NCBI RefSeq assembly: GCF_050389775.1
Contig: NZ_CP177145.1
Coordinates: 186,001-250,000 of the forward strand
Direction of reading: 5' to 3'
Source: Marinibacterium sp050389775
GTDB lineage: Bacteria > Pseudomonadota > Alphaproteobacteria > Rhodobacterales > Rhodobacteraceae
DNA length: 64,000 nt
In this document: positions 1 through 8,658 of the stretch, piece by piece
Numbering within the stretch: position 1 is the first letter of the stretch
Layout: each line of letters begins with the position of its first letter
Made by a program: the position numbers and the translations under genes
The notes under the pieces: generated by a model
What the model was told of the DNA's origin: nothing
What the model saw: only the letters and a program-made list of their open reading frames with translations
Database searches by the model: none

Positions 1-440
1 CCACCGACCCCGTGCTGCCCCTCGACTGGCGGGCGGCGATGGCCGAATATGCCGAGACCGCGCGGGGCTATGCCAGTGCCGCCGCCGGCCATGTCGACCT
101 GTCGCCGGTGAGCGACGAGATCGCCGCCCTGGCCGACCGCATCTATGCCCTGCACGCCCGGATCGAGGATGGCACCCTGGCGCCCGACCGGGCCGATGCC
201 GTGCTGCGCGGGCTCGGGCGGATCCTGGTGCCCCTGAACTATGTGCGCGGCCCGCGGTTCACCCATGACCCGGCGCTGAACGTGCCACCACTGCCGGCGC
301 TGGCCGCGGCGGCGACGCTGGACGGGCTGGACGACGACGCCCGGGGCTTTGCCCTGGCCCAGCTGCTGCGCGGGCGCAACCGGGTGATCGCTGCGCTGCG
401 CGAGGCCGGGCGGCTGGTCGACGGCGCGCTGGCGGGCTGA
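1..440 (+). CDS. M28-family peptidase, C-terminal fragment (5' end outside window)
   Basis: The frame is open from the left edge, so this is the 3' end of a longer gene; about 146 residues are visible. The stretch with LNYVRGPRFTHDP and the late RNRVIAALREAGRL segment resembles the helical transferrin-receptor-like dimerisation domain that closes M28 metallopeptidases of the glutamate carboxypeptidase II type. The zinc-binding peptidase domain would lie left of the window and cannot be checked. An in-frame GTG at 12 is not a credible start because the frame continues upstream of it. The gene stops 3 bases before the quinone-reductase-like gene, so the two are probably cotranscribed. Family assignment rests on remembered C-terminal patterns only. 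Confidence 0.65.
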   Translation, partial: TDPVLPLDWRAAMAEYAETARGYASAAAGHVDLSPVSDEIAALADRIYALHARIEDGTLAPDRADAVLRGLGRILVPLNYVRGPRFTHDPALNVPPLPALAAAATLDGLDDDARGFALAQLLRGRNRVIAALREAGRLVDGALAG

Positions 441-443
441 GGG

Positions 444-1421
444 ATGCGGGCGCTCGTCTATCATCGCACGGGCCCCGCGCCGGACGTGCTGACCATCGAG
501 GACCGCCCCCGGCCCGACCCCGGCCCGGGCGAGGTCCGCGTGCGCATCCATGCCTCGGGGGTCAATCCCCACGACACCAAGTTCCGCTCGGGTTGGACCG
601 GCGGCATGCCGGACGGCGCGAGCATCGTGCCGCACAGCGACGGGGCCGGCGTGATCGAGGCCGTGGGCCCGGGCGTCGACCCGGCCCGGATCGGCGCCCG
701 GGTCTTTGTCCTGAACGCGCCCCACGGCGCGGGCACGGCGGCCGAGGCGGTGATCCTGCCCGACAGCCACGCCCCGGCCCTGGCCGAGGGCTTCAGCTTT
801 GCCGAGGGCGCCTGCCTGGGCGTGCCGGCCTACACGGCCTGGCTGGCCGTGCTGGGCGACGGGCCGGTCGAGGGCCAGGTCGTGCTGGTCCAGGGCGGCG
901 GCGGGGCGGTGGGCCGGGTGGCCGTCGAACTCGCCAGCCTGTCGGGGGCCATCGTCATCGCCACCGGACGCAGCGGCCGCAGCCGGGCCGTGGCCGGCGC
1001 CCGGGGCGCGCGGCTGGTCCTGCCGGTCGAGTCGGCCATGGTGACCGAAGCCGTGATGGACCTGTCGCAGGGCCGTGGCGCCGCGCGCATCGTCGAGGTC
1101 GACTTTGCCGCCAACCAGGCCACCAACGCCGCGGCCATCGCGCCCCATGGCACGCTGGCCGCCTATTCCTGTTCGTCCGACCGCACGCCGATGCTCGATT
1201 ATTACGCCTTCGCCCGCAAGGCCGCCCGGCTGAGTTTTGTCCAGGGCCTGGCCCTGACCGACGCCGAACGCAGCGCCGCCACCGCCGCCCTGTCGGCCCA
1301 TTTCGCCCGGGGCGCCCTGCGCCCCGACATCGCCGCCACCTTCCCGCTTGCCCAAGCCGCCGCCGCCCACTTGGCCGTGGAGGCCGGCGCCCCTGCCAAT
1401 GTCGTCGTCACGCTCGACTGA
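444..1421 (+). CDS. Quinone oxidoreductase-like MDR-family dehydrogenase
   Basis: A 325-residue medium-chain dehydrogenase/reductase of the zinc-free NADPH:quinone reductase branch. The N-terminal GroES-like domain has the family pattern GEVRVRIHASGVNPHDTKFR (residues about 29-48), and the Rossmann domain carries the glycine-rich QGGGGAVGR motif near residue 150. The structural and catalytic zinc cysteines of true alcohol dehydrogenases are absent, which fits quinone reductases. It begins 3 bases after the upstream peptidase and precedes the HyuB gene by 28 bases. Its likely role is reduction of a quinone or enone using NADPH; the physiological substrate is unknown. Length is normal for the family (320-330). 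Confidence 0.85.
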   Translation: MRALVYHRTGPAPDVLTIEDRPRPDPGPGEVRVRIHASGVNPHDTKFRSGWTGGMPDGASIVPHSDGAGVIEAVGPGVDPARIGARVFVLNAPHGAGTAAEAVILPDSHAPALAEGFSFAEGACLGVPAYTAWLAVLGDGPVEGQVVLVQGGGGAVGRVAVELASLSGAIVIATGRSGRSRAVAGARGARLVLPVESAMVTEAVMDLSQGRGAARIVEVDFAANQATNAAAIAPHGTLAAYSCSSDRTPMLDYYAFARKAARLSFVQGLALTDAERSAATAALSAHFARGALRPDIAATFPLAQAAAAHLAVEAGAPANVVVTLD

Positions 1422-1449
1422 GCGGCCGACCCGAACCCCCGAGGACCCG

Positions 1450-3255
1450 ATGCCACTGGACAAACCATCCGCCACGCTCTGCGACCCCGTCACGCTGGAA
1501 ATCATCCGGGGCGCCATCATGGCCACCCAGCGCGAAATGGAAGCGCTGATCGAACGCACGGCCATCTCGGCCTTCATCCGCGAGAAGAAGGACTTCTATA
1601 CCGCGCTTTTCGATGGCAACGGCACCATGGCCGTGGGCTCGATGGTGCCGATCTTCGGTGACCTGACCGGCCCGGTCTTCGAACATTTCCCGCGCGAGAC
1701 GATGAAGCCCGGCGATCTCTACTGGTACAACGATTGCTACGGCTCCAAGGGCGCCGTGACCCATTCCAACGACCAGGTCCTGCTGGCCCCGGTCTTCTGC
1801 GACGGCGTGCTGTCGGCCTTTGTCATGTCCTGGGCCCATTTCGCCGATATCGGCGGGCTGATGCCCGGCTCGATCAGCCCCGATGCCACCTCGATCTACC
1901 AGGAAGGCATCATCGTGCCGCCGACCAAGCTGATCGACGCAGGTGTGACCAATGAGACCGCCCTGGCGATCTTTCACCGCAACTCGCGCTATCCCGAACA
2001 ATCCATCGGCGACATGTCGGCGCTGATGGCCAGCGTCAGCCTGGGCGTCGAGCGGATGGCCGAGATCGTCGGCCACCATGGCACCGATACCTTTGCCGAT
2101 GCGCTCGACCAGCTGCTGGAACGGACCCGCGGGCTGGTGCGCCGGCGCCTGGCGGAAACCTTCGACTATGGCACCTACAAGTTCGCCGACACGATCGACA
2201 GCGACGGCCATGGCAACGGGCCCTTCGCCCTGCGCTTTGCCATCACCCGCGAAAAGGGCGCCGATGGCGAGGACCGGTTCATCTTTGATGCCACCGAAAG
2301 CGACGACCAGGCGCCCGGGCCGGTCAACCTGATCATGAACCCCGCCGTGCCGGGCATGGCGCTGGGGCTCTATTACCTGGGCGGCGACCCGGCCCAGGTC
2401 TGCAATGCCGGCGGCCCGCTGAGTTTCGACGAGGTCCGCCTGCGGCCCGGGTCCATCGTCCAGCCCGAGTTCCCCGCCCCCCTGGGCATGCGCGGGCTGA
2501 CCATGATGCGCATGCTGGCCGTGCTGAACGGGCTGGTCAACGCGGCCGGCGGCGGCGCTCCGGCGGCGCATTCGGCCTATGTGATCACGATCATGCGGGG
2601 CAGCTATACCGACGAGACGGCGGGCAAGAAGACCTTCCTGCTGGCCGATGGCATCGGCGTGGGCTACGGCGCCCGCGATTTCGCCGACGGGATCGATGCG
2701 GTCTATTTCGTGGCCCAGGAGAACTATCCCGTCGAATTCCTCGAAGCGGGGTATCCCTATCGGCTGCTGCAATATGGCGTGGTGCCCGATTCCGGCGGGG
2801 CCGGGCGCTATCGCGGGGGCACGGGGATCGTCCGCGAATACGAGATCCTGGCCGACGAGGTTGTCATGGCCGTGCGCATCGACGGGGTCAAGAACCCGCC
2901 CTGGGGCTATGCGGGCGGCATGTGCGGGGGCACCGGCAGCGTGCTGCTGAACCCGGGCACCGACCGCGAGCGCGAGATCGACCCGCTGTCGGACGGCACC
3001 ATCATGCGCAAGGGCGACATCCTGCGGATCGAGACCGGCGGGGGCGGGGGCTATGGCCATCCGCATGACCGGCCGGCCGACGACGTGCTGAAGGACGTGC
3101 TCGGCGGTTTTGTCACCGCCGACGCCGCGCGCGCGCTCTATGGCGTGGCCGTCACCGACGACACGCTGGACACGGCGGCCACCGCCGCCCTGCGCGCCGA
3201 CCGTTACGAGGCCAAGGCCTTTCACCGCATCACCTATCGCGACGAGCTGCTCTAA
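1450..3255 (+). CDS. Hydantoinase B/oxoprolinase-type subunit (HyuB family)
   Basis: A 601-residue protein of the hydantoinase B/oxoprolinase family, the partner of the HyuA-type ATPase encoded next. It starts DPVTLEIIRGAIMATQREME, a hallmark opening of the family, and has the internal ARDFADG and the GGxGRYRGGTGIVREYE segments typical of it. Together HyuA and HyuB catalyse ATP-dependent opening of a cyclic amide (N-methylhydantoin, 5-oxoproline) or ATP-dependent carboxylation (acetone or acetophenone carboxylase); the sequence alone does not decide which. I chose the ATG at 1450 because upstream codons back to 1348 overlap the preceding gene and the family N-terminus begins here. The stop overlaps the next start (TAATG), implying translational coupling. 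Confidence 0.9.
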   Translation: MPLDKPSATLCDPVTLEIIRGAIMATQREMEALIERTAISAFIREKKDFYTALFDGNGTMAVGSMVPIFGDLTGPVFEHFPRETMKPGDLYWYNDCYGSKGAVTHSNDQVLLAPVFCDGVLSAFVMSWAHFADIGGLMPGSISPDATSIYQEGIIVPPTKLIDAGVTNETALAIFHRNSRYPEQSIGDMSALMASVSLGVERMAEIVGHHGTDTFADALDQLLERTRGLVRRRLAETFDYGTYKFADTIDSDGHGNGPFALRFAITREKGADGEDRFIFDATESDDQAPGPVNLIMNPAVPGMALGLYYLGGDPAQVCNAGGPLSFDEVRLRPGSIVQPEFPAPLGMRGLTMMRMLAVLNGLVNAAGGGAPAAHSAYVITIMRGSYTDETAGKKTFLLADGIGVGYGARDFADGIDAVYFVAQENYPVEFLEAGYPYRLLQYGVVPDSGGAGRYRGGTGIVREYEILADEVVMAVRIDGVKNPPWGYAGGMCGGTGSVLLNPGTDREREIDPLSDGTIMRKGDILRIETGGGGGYGHPHDRPADDVLKDVLGGFVTADAARALYGVAVTDDTLDTAATAALRADRYEAKAFHRITYRDELL

Positions 3256-5291
3256 TGCCCAAGGACATCACTTCCGAACTTGCCATCGCCGTGGATATCG
3301 GCGGCACCTTCACCGACATCGCCCTGGTCGATCATGCCACCGGCCAGACCTGGCGGGGCAAGACGCCCTCGACGCCCGCGGACCCGTCGGAGGGGTTCCT
3401 GACGGGCATCCTGCAGACCCTGGCCGATGCCGGGCGGTCCGCGCCCGAGCTGGCCCAGGTGCTGCATGGCACCACGGTGGCCACCAACATGATCCTGGAA
3501 GGCAAGGGCGCGCGCACGGCGCTGGTCACGACCCGGGGCTTCCGCCACGTGCTGGCCATCGGTCGGCAGGACATCCCGCGCAAGGCCAACCTCTATACCT
3601 GGGTCAAGCCCGAAGCCCCGGTGCCGGCCGAGCGCATCGTCGAGATCGACGAGCGCATGGGCGTGGGCGGCGTGGTCATCACACCGCTGGACGAGGCCAG
3701 CGTGCGCGCGGCGGCGGCGAAGATCGCGCAGATGGACGTAAAGGCCGTGGCGGTGTCGCTGCTGCATGCCTTTGCCAACCCGGCCCATGAACGCCGGGTG
3801 GCCGAGATCCTGGCCGAGGAACTGCCCGACCTGGCCATCACCACCTCGACCGACGTGCTGCCGGTGTCGCGCGAATACGAACGCACCCTGGCCACCGTGC
3901 TGAACGCCACCGTCATGCCCGGGGTCACGGCCTATGTCGCCCGGCTCGAAGACCGGCTGAAGGCCGAGGGCACCGAAGTGCCCCTGATGCTGATGCAATC
4001 CAACGGCGGCGTGGCCGGCGCGCCCAAGATCCGGGTGGCTCCGGCGCTGACGGCCCTGTCCGGCCCGGCGGCCGGTGTCGTGGGCGCAAGGGCCGTGGCC
4101 CGGGCCTGCGGGATCGACGACATCATCACCGTGGATATCGGCGGCACCTCGGCCGACATCTGCCTGATCAAGGAAGGCGAGATTGGACTGACCCAGGCCG
4201 GCAGCGTGGGCGACTGGCCACTGGCCCTGCCCATGGTCGACATGATCACCATCGGCGCGGGCGGCGGATCGCTGGCCCGGGTCAAGGATGGCGCGCTGGC
4301 CGTCGGGCCCGAAAGCGCCGGCGCCCGGCCCGGCCCCGCGGCCTATGGCCATGGCGGCACGGAACCCACGGTGACCGACGCCCATGTCGTGCTGGGCCAG
4401 CTGCCCTCGCGCCTGCTGGGCGGCAGGATGGCGCTGGATGTCGAGGCCGCGCGCAAGGCCGTGGCCAGCGTGGCCGAGCCCTTCGGGCTGGACCTGGAAA
4501 CCGCGGCCCGGGGCATCCTGGCCATTGCCGACAGCCACATGGTCGGCGCCGTGCGCGTGGTGTCCGTCGAACGCGGCCACGACCCGCGCGATTTCACCCT
4601 GGTGCCCTTTGGCGGGGCCGGCCCGCTGCACGGCTGCGCCCTGGCCGACCTGCTGGGCATCCGCCGGGTGCTGCTGGCCCCGGCGCCGGGCGTGCTCTGC
4701 GCCGATGGCCTTCTGGCCGCCGATCTCAAGGCCGAGTTCTCGCGTGCCCTGACCCGACCCGGCCCGATGAACCCGGCCGAGGCCCTGCCGCTGGTGGCCG
4801 AGCTGTCGGCCATGGCCGAAGACTGGTTCGCCGCCGAAGGCGTGCCCGAGGACCGGCGCCTGCGCAGCCCCGTGGCCCTGATGCGATTTGCCGGCCAGGG
4901 CGGCGAGCTGGCCGTGCCCTTCGCCGATACCCGCGCCGCGCTCGAAGAGAACTTTCGCACGGCCCACCGAACGCTCTATGGTTTTGTCCTGGATGCACCC
5001 GTCGAGCTGGTCACCCTGCGGGTCGAGGCCACCGGCCTGGCCGATGCGCCCCAGCCGCCCGACATGGCCGCTGGCCCGGCCCCCGCGCCCAGCGAACATG
5101 TCACGGTCATGATCGACGGCGAGGCCACGGCGGTGCCGGTCTGCGACCGGGCGGCCTTTGGCGCCGGCGCGGCGATTGACGGCCCGGCCATCCTGACCCA
5201 GCTTGACACGACCACCTTCCTTGCCCCCGGCTGGACCGCCACGGCCCATCCCTCGGGCGCCATGATCCTGACGCGGGAGATCGCCGAATGA
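3255..5291 (+). CDS. Hydantoinase A/oxoprolinase-type ATPase subunit (HyuA family)
   Basis: A 678-residue protein of the HyuA family. The N-terminal domain opens with AVDIGGTFTDIALVD (from residue 11), the phosphate-binding loop of the ASKHA fold, and a second copy, VDIGGTSADICLI, occurs near residue 293 in the hydantoinase A domain. The C-terminal domain, from about residue 520, matches the oxoprolinase tail. Both nucleotide-binding loops look intact, so an active ATP-dependent amidohydrolase or carboxylase is likely. The gene is coupled to HyuB (TAATG) and overlaps the M20 dipeptidase gene by 4 bases (ATGA), so the three products should be made in fixed ratio. Confidence 0.92.
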   Translation: MPKDITSELAIAVDIGGTFTDIALVDHATGQTWRGKTPSTPADPSEGFLTGILQTLADAGRSAPELAQVLHGTTVATNMILEGKGARTALVTTRGFRHVLAIGRQDIPRKANLYTWVKPEAPVPAERIVEIDERMGVGGVVITPLDEASVRAAAAKIAQMDVKAVAVSLLHAFANPAHERRVAEILAEELPDLAITTSTDVLPVSREYERTLATVLNATVMPGVTAYVARLEDRLKAEGTEVPLMLMQSNGGVAGAPKIRVAPALTALSGPAAGVVGARAVARACGIDDIITVDIGGTSADICLIKEGEIGLTQAGSVGDWPLALPMVDMITIGAGGGSLARVKDGALAVGPESAGARPGPAAYGHGGTEPTVTDAHVVLGQLPSRLLGGRMALDVEAARKAVASVAEPFGLDLETAARGILAIADSHMVGAVRVVSVERGHDPRDFTLVPFGGAGPLHGCALADLLGIRRVLLAPAPGVLCADGLLAADLKAEFSRALTRPGPMNPAEALPLVAELSAMAEDWFAAEGVPEDRRLRSPVALMRFAGQGGELAVPFADTRAALEENFRTAHRTLYGFVLDAPVELVTLRVEATGLADAPQPPDMAAGPAPAPSEHVTVMIDGEATAVPVCDRAAFGAGAAIDGPAILTQLDTTTFLAPGWTATAHPSGAMILTREIAE

Positions 5292-6643
5292 ATGCCCTGA
5301 CCCCCGTTTTCGACCATATCGCCGCCCGCCACGACGAATACGTCACGCGGCTGATCGACTATGTGAAGAACCCCTCGATCAGCGCCCAGGACATCGGCAT
5401 CCGCGAGGTTTCGGAACTGCTGGTCAAGATGCTGGGCGAGATGGGCATGCAGGTGCAGTCGATCCCGACCGCCGGCCATCCGTTTGTGCTGGGCCGCTAC
5501 GAGGTCGGCCCCGACAAGCCCACCGTCCTGCTTTACGGCCATTACGACGTGCAGCCGCCCGAACCGCTGGAAGAATGGCTGTCGCCGCCCTTCGAACCCA
5601 CGATCCGCGACGGCCGGATCTGGGCCCGGGGCGTGGGCGACAACAAGGGCCAGCATTTCGCCCAGCTAATGGCGATCGAGGCACACCTGGCCGTGCATGG
5701 CACGCTGCCCTGCAACGTGATCTTCCTGCTCGAAGGCGAAGAGGAGATCGGCTCGCCCCAGATCGCGCAATTCGTCGACAGCCACCGTGACGCGCTCAGG
5801 ACCGACCTGGTGGTCACCGCCGACGGCCCGCTGCACGAAAGCGGCCGGGCGACGCTGACCTATGGCGTGCGGGGGATGACCTCGTTCGAACTGCGGGTGC
5901 GGACGGCCGGGCGCGATGCCCATTCGGGCAATTACGGGGGCGTCATGCCCAACGCGATCTGGACGCTGGTGCACCTGCTGGGCACGATGAAGAACGCCGA
6001 TGGCGAGATCACCATCGAGGGTCTGCACGACCCGATCATCCCGCCGACGGACGCCGACCTGGCCGCCGCCGCCGCCCTGCCGCTGGATCTGCCGGCCTAC
6101 ATGGAGAACATCGGCATCGACCGGCTGGACGCGCCGGCCGACCGGCCGTTCTGGGACCGGCTGATGTTCCACCCGACACTGACGATCAACGGGCTGCACG
6201 GCGGGTACGGCGGTCAGGGCAGCAAGTCGGTCCTGCCCTGCGAGGCAGTGGCCAAATGCGACATCCGGCTGGTCGAAGCGATGACGCCTGACCAGGTGAT
6301 GGACTGCGTGCGCGCCCATGTGGCCAAGCATGCGCCAGAGGTCGAGGTCATCGCCATGGGCGGCATGCTGCCTTCGAAGACGCCGATGGAAAACCGCTGG
6401 GGGCCGCTGTTGCAGGACGCGATCGAAACCGCGCGGGGGGAACCGCCGCTGGTCTACCCCTGTGTCGGCGGAAGTTTGCCGGATTACGTCTTTACCAAGA
6501 TCCTCGGCGTGCCCGCTTATGTCATGCCCTACGCCAATGCCGACGAGGCCAACCACGCGCCCAACGAGAACATGGAAATCGACCTGTTCCTGAAGGGTAT
6601 CCGCACCGGGGCGGCCCTGCTCGACCGGCTGGGAAGGGCCTGA
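5288..6643 (+). CDS. M20-family dipeptidase (zinc metallopeptidase)
   Basis: A 451-residue M20/M25/M40 peptidase. The metal-binding patterns are visible in order: LYGHYDVQPPEPLEEW (His and Asp ligand region), GVGDNKGQ (bridging Asp), LEGEEEIGSP (general-base Glu and ligand Glu), VVTADGP (ligand Asp) and the late NHAPNENM (ligand His). This arrangement is that of cytosolic non-specific dipeptidases of the CNDP/DUG1 type rather than of acetylornithine deacetylase. The ATG overlaps the HyuA stop by 4 bases. In context it probably hydrolyses the opened or N-acyl product of the HyuAB reaction, or a dipeptide imported by the adjacent transporter; the substrate is inference. Confidence 0.9.
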   Translation: MNALTPVFDHIAARHDEYVTRLIDYVKNPSISAQDIGIREVSELLVKMLGEMGMQVQSIPTAGHPFVLGRYEVGPDKPTVLLYGHYDVQPPEPLEEWLSPPFEPTIRDGRIWARGVGDNKGQHFAQLMAIEAHLAVHGTLPCNVIFLLEGEEEIGSPQIAQFVDSHRDALRTDLVVTADGPLHESGRATLTYGVRGMTSFELRVRTAGRDAHSGNYGGVMPNAIWTLVHLLGTMKNADGEITIEGLHDPIIPPTDADLAAAAALPLDLPAYMENIGIDRLDAPADRPFWDRLMFHPTLTINGLHGGYGGQGSKSVLPCEAVAKCDIRLVEAMTPDQVMDCVRAHVAKHAPEVEVIAMGGMLPSKTPMENRWGPLLQDAIETARGEPPLVYPCVGGSLPDYVFTKILGVPAYVMPYANADEANHAPNENMEIDLFLKGIRTGAALLDRLGRA

Positions 6644-6658
6644 TTTCCGGGCGATTCT

Positions 6659-6688
6659 ACCTTGCGGCGCGGTTTGGTGCCGCAGGGT
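6659..6688 (+). terminator. Stem-loop after the M20 dipeptidase gene
   Basis: ACCTTGCGGC at 6659-6668 pairs with GCCGCAGGGT at 6679-6688 (10 bp, one T-G wobble, 10-nt loop), 15 bases after the dipeptidase stop. There is no U-tract, so it may be an attenuator or an RNA 3' end rather than a strong terminator. Confidence 0.4.
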
Positions 6689-6939
6689 CAGCCCGAGGCC
6701 GCCGCGGCCCGCCTGTCCCGCCCGCTTGGCCGCGCCGGCCTGCCCAAGAATGGCGCATTCACTGTCATCAACCCGAAACAAACCCGTTTGACAGGATAAA
6801 AAACGTTTACCGAAGGCCATCACTCGATCAAGAATAAATAAAACACGGTTTCAATGAGTGAAAAACGGTACCCTCTCACCAGGCCCCCAATAAACCTGCG
6901 GCTGCACGAATGGCCGCCGACCCCAACAAGGAGAACGAC
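6689..6939. other. Intergenic promoter region of the oligopeptide ABC operon
   Basis: About 250 bases without a gene and locally AT-rich against the surrounding GC-rich coding DNA, as expected for a promoter. Three short inverted elements with AAAC/GTTT arms lie here: CAAACCCGTTTG at 6779-6790, AAACGTTT at 6801-6808 and AAAC-N3-GTTT at 6841-6851. A TTGACA at 6788-6793 overlaps the first one but has no convincing -10 at 16-18 bases. A repressor site is possible; none of this is proven. Confidence 0.35.
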
Positions 6940-8622
6940 ATGACGGATGCAGTAACACGGCGCGGCATGCTGCGCAGGACGGCGGGGGTCGGGCTGGCCC
7001 TGGGCCTCAGCGGCCTGGCCGGACAGGCCATGGCCGAAGGCGACCCGGTCCGCTCGATCGAATTGCTCAGCCGGACCCAGGCGGCCAACCCCCAGCAATA
7101 CCAGGCGGCCGAGCTGATCGCCCAGATCTGGGGCGATCTCGGCCTCGACGTGACGGTCAAGGCCCTGCCCAACACCCAGCTGTCGGATTCGGTCTGGTAC
7201 AACCGCGACACCTGGGACACGACGATGTGGCAGATGGTCGGCCGGCCGGAACGTTCGGACCCCGACGAATTCGTCTACAACCTGTTCCATTCCTCCACCG
7301 CGCCCACCGGCTACAACTTTGTCGGCTGGTCGAACGAGGAATACGACGAGGTCGCCGAACAGCAGCGCCTGGTCGTCGATCCCGACGAGCGGCTCAAGCT
7401 GATCACCCGGGCCCAGGAGATCGTCAACGAGAACCAGCCCTATGCCTTCCTGGTCTACCCGACCAAGGTCTTCGCCTTCGACAAGACCGTCTTTGACGAG
7501 ACGACCGTGACCGAACAGCCGGGCCTGGGCATCAAGAACTTCCACACCTTCACGGACATCACCCCGCTGGGTGACCAGAAGGACCTGATCATGAACAGCT
7601 CGAACGAGCTGAACGCGCTGAACCCGTTCTACATCTCGGGTGCGGCCGACAGCTGGATGACCGAGCTGATCTGGGACCGCATGATGCGCATCGGGCCCGA
7701 CGGCCTGCCCAAGCCCTGGGCCGCCGAAAGCGTCGAGTGGAACGACGAGGGCACGGTGGTCACCCTGACCCTGCGCGACGGCATGACCTGGCATGACGGC
7801 GAGCCTGTGACAGTCGAGGACGTGGTGTTCTCGTTCACCGCGCCGCAAAAGGACATGGTCGCGCCGATGTACCAGCCCTTCGTGTCGGGCATCACCAGCA
7901 TCGAGACGCCGGACGACAAGACCATCGTCATGACGCTGGACAAGCCCAACGCGGCCTTCGAGACCTCGACCCTGGCCAAGCTGAACCTGGTGCCCGAACA
8001 TGTCTGGGGACCGCTGGTCGACGGGCTGGCCGAAGGCGAAACGGCGGAATCGGTGGTCGAAGAGACGCGCATCGGCTCGGGTCCGTTCAAGTTCGACCGC
8101 TGGGTGACCCAGCAGGAAGTCGTGCTGAGCGCCAATGCCGATCACTGGTCGGCGCCCAAGCTGGACCGGGTGATCATGCGCATCGTGCTGAACGTCGAAG
8201 CGGCCCTGGGCATGCTGCGCTCGGGCGAGCTGAACTTCATGTCCGACTATACCGGCGACCCGCAGCTGCTGATCGACGCGGCCGACCAGGACGGTGACAT
8301 CGCCGTGGTGGAATCGGTGGACATCGGCTTCCAGTACGCGGCCTTCAACGCCCGCCGCGCGCCCTTCGACGACCCGGCCTTCCGCAAGGCCCTGTCGACG
8401 GCGATCAACCGCGAGCTGATCCGCAAGGCGGCCTGGAACGGCTTTGCCAAGACGGCCAACAGCCACGTGTCGACCGCGCTGCCCTACTGGCACGCCACGG
8501 GCACCGACGACATGGAAACCGGCATGGACCTGGCCAAGCAGATCCTGACCGACGCCGGCTATTCGATCATCGACGGCAAGCTCTACTACCCGGACGGCGT
8601 GACCGAACCCTTCGCCGACTGA
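6940..8622 (+). CDS. Peptide/nickel-type ABC substrate-binding protein with circularly permuted domain order
   Basis: A 560-residue periplasmic binding protein of the SBP_bac_5 type with a Tat-like signal (TRRGMLRRTAG then a hydrophobic stretch to AMA at residue 32). The ATG at 6940 is chosen because AAGGAG lies 5-10 bases upstream. The order of the mature protein is abnormal. Residues about 38-200 (IELLSRTQAANPQQYQAAEL, DPDEFVYNLFHSS, YNFVGWSNEEYDEVAEQQR, AQEIVNENQPYAFLVYP) match what is normally the C-terminal third. Residues about 214-560 (LNALNPF, TLTLRDGMTWHDGEPVTVED, KALSTAINRELI, ending LTDAGYSIIDGKLYYPDG) match what is normally the N-terminal two thirds. The protein stops where the canonical fold would run into its C-terminal part. 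It should deliver a peptide-like ligand to the permeases encoded next. Confidence 0.9.
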   Translation: MTDAVTRRGMLRRTAGVGLALGLSGLAGQAMAEGDPVRSIELLSRTQAANPQQYQAAELIAQIWGDLGLDVTVKALPNTQLSDSVWYNRDTWDTTMWQMVGRPERSDPDEFVYNLFHSSTAPTGYNFVGWSNEEYDEVAEQQRLVVDPDERLKLITRAQEIVNENQPYAFLVYPTKVFAFDKTVFDETTVTEQPGLGIKNFHTFTDITPLGDQKDLIMNSSNELNALNPFYISGAADSWMTELIWDRMMRIGPDGLPKPWAAESVEWNDEGTVVTLTLRDGMTWHDGEPVTVEDVVFSFTAPQKDMVAPMYQPFVSGITSIETPDDKTIVMTLDKPNAAFETSTLAKLNLVPEHVWGPLVDGLAEGETAESVVEETRIGSGPFKFDRWVTQQEVVLSANADHWSAPKLDRVIMRIVLNVEAALGMLRSGELNFMSDYTGDPQLLIDAADQDGDIAVVESVDIGFQYAAFNARRAPFDDPAFRKALSTAINRELIRKAAWNGFAKTANSHVSTALPYWHATGTDDMETGMDLAKQILTDAGYSIIDGKLYYPDGVTEPFAD

Positions 8623-8658
8623 CCTGACGACCTGACTTAAACCAATGGAGTGCCCGGC

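Noticed and set aside
1408..3225. 605-codon open frame on the minus strand opposite HyuB
   Set aside because: Its residues (Gly/His/Asp/Arg-rich, no recognisable domain) are the typical reverse-complement product of GC-rich codons; HyuB is a clear family match on the plus strand.
6788..6793. TTGACA as -35 of the oligopeptide operon
   Set aside because: No acceptable -10 hexamer lies 16-18 bases downstream, so I did not call a promoter.
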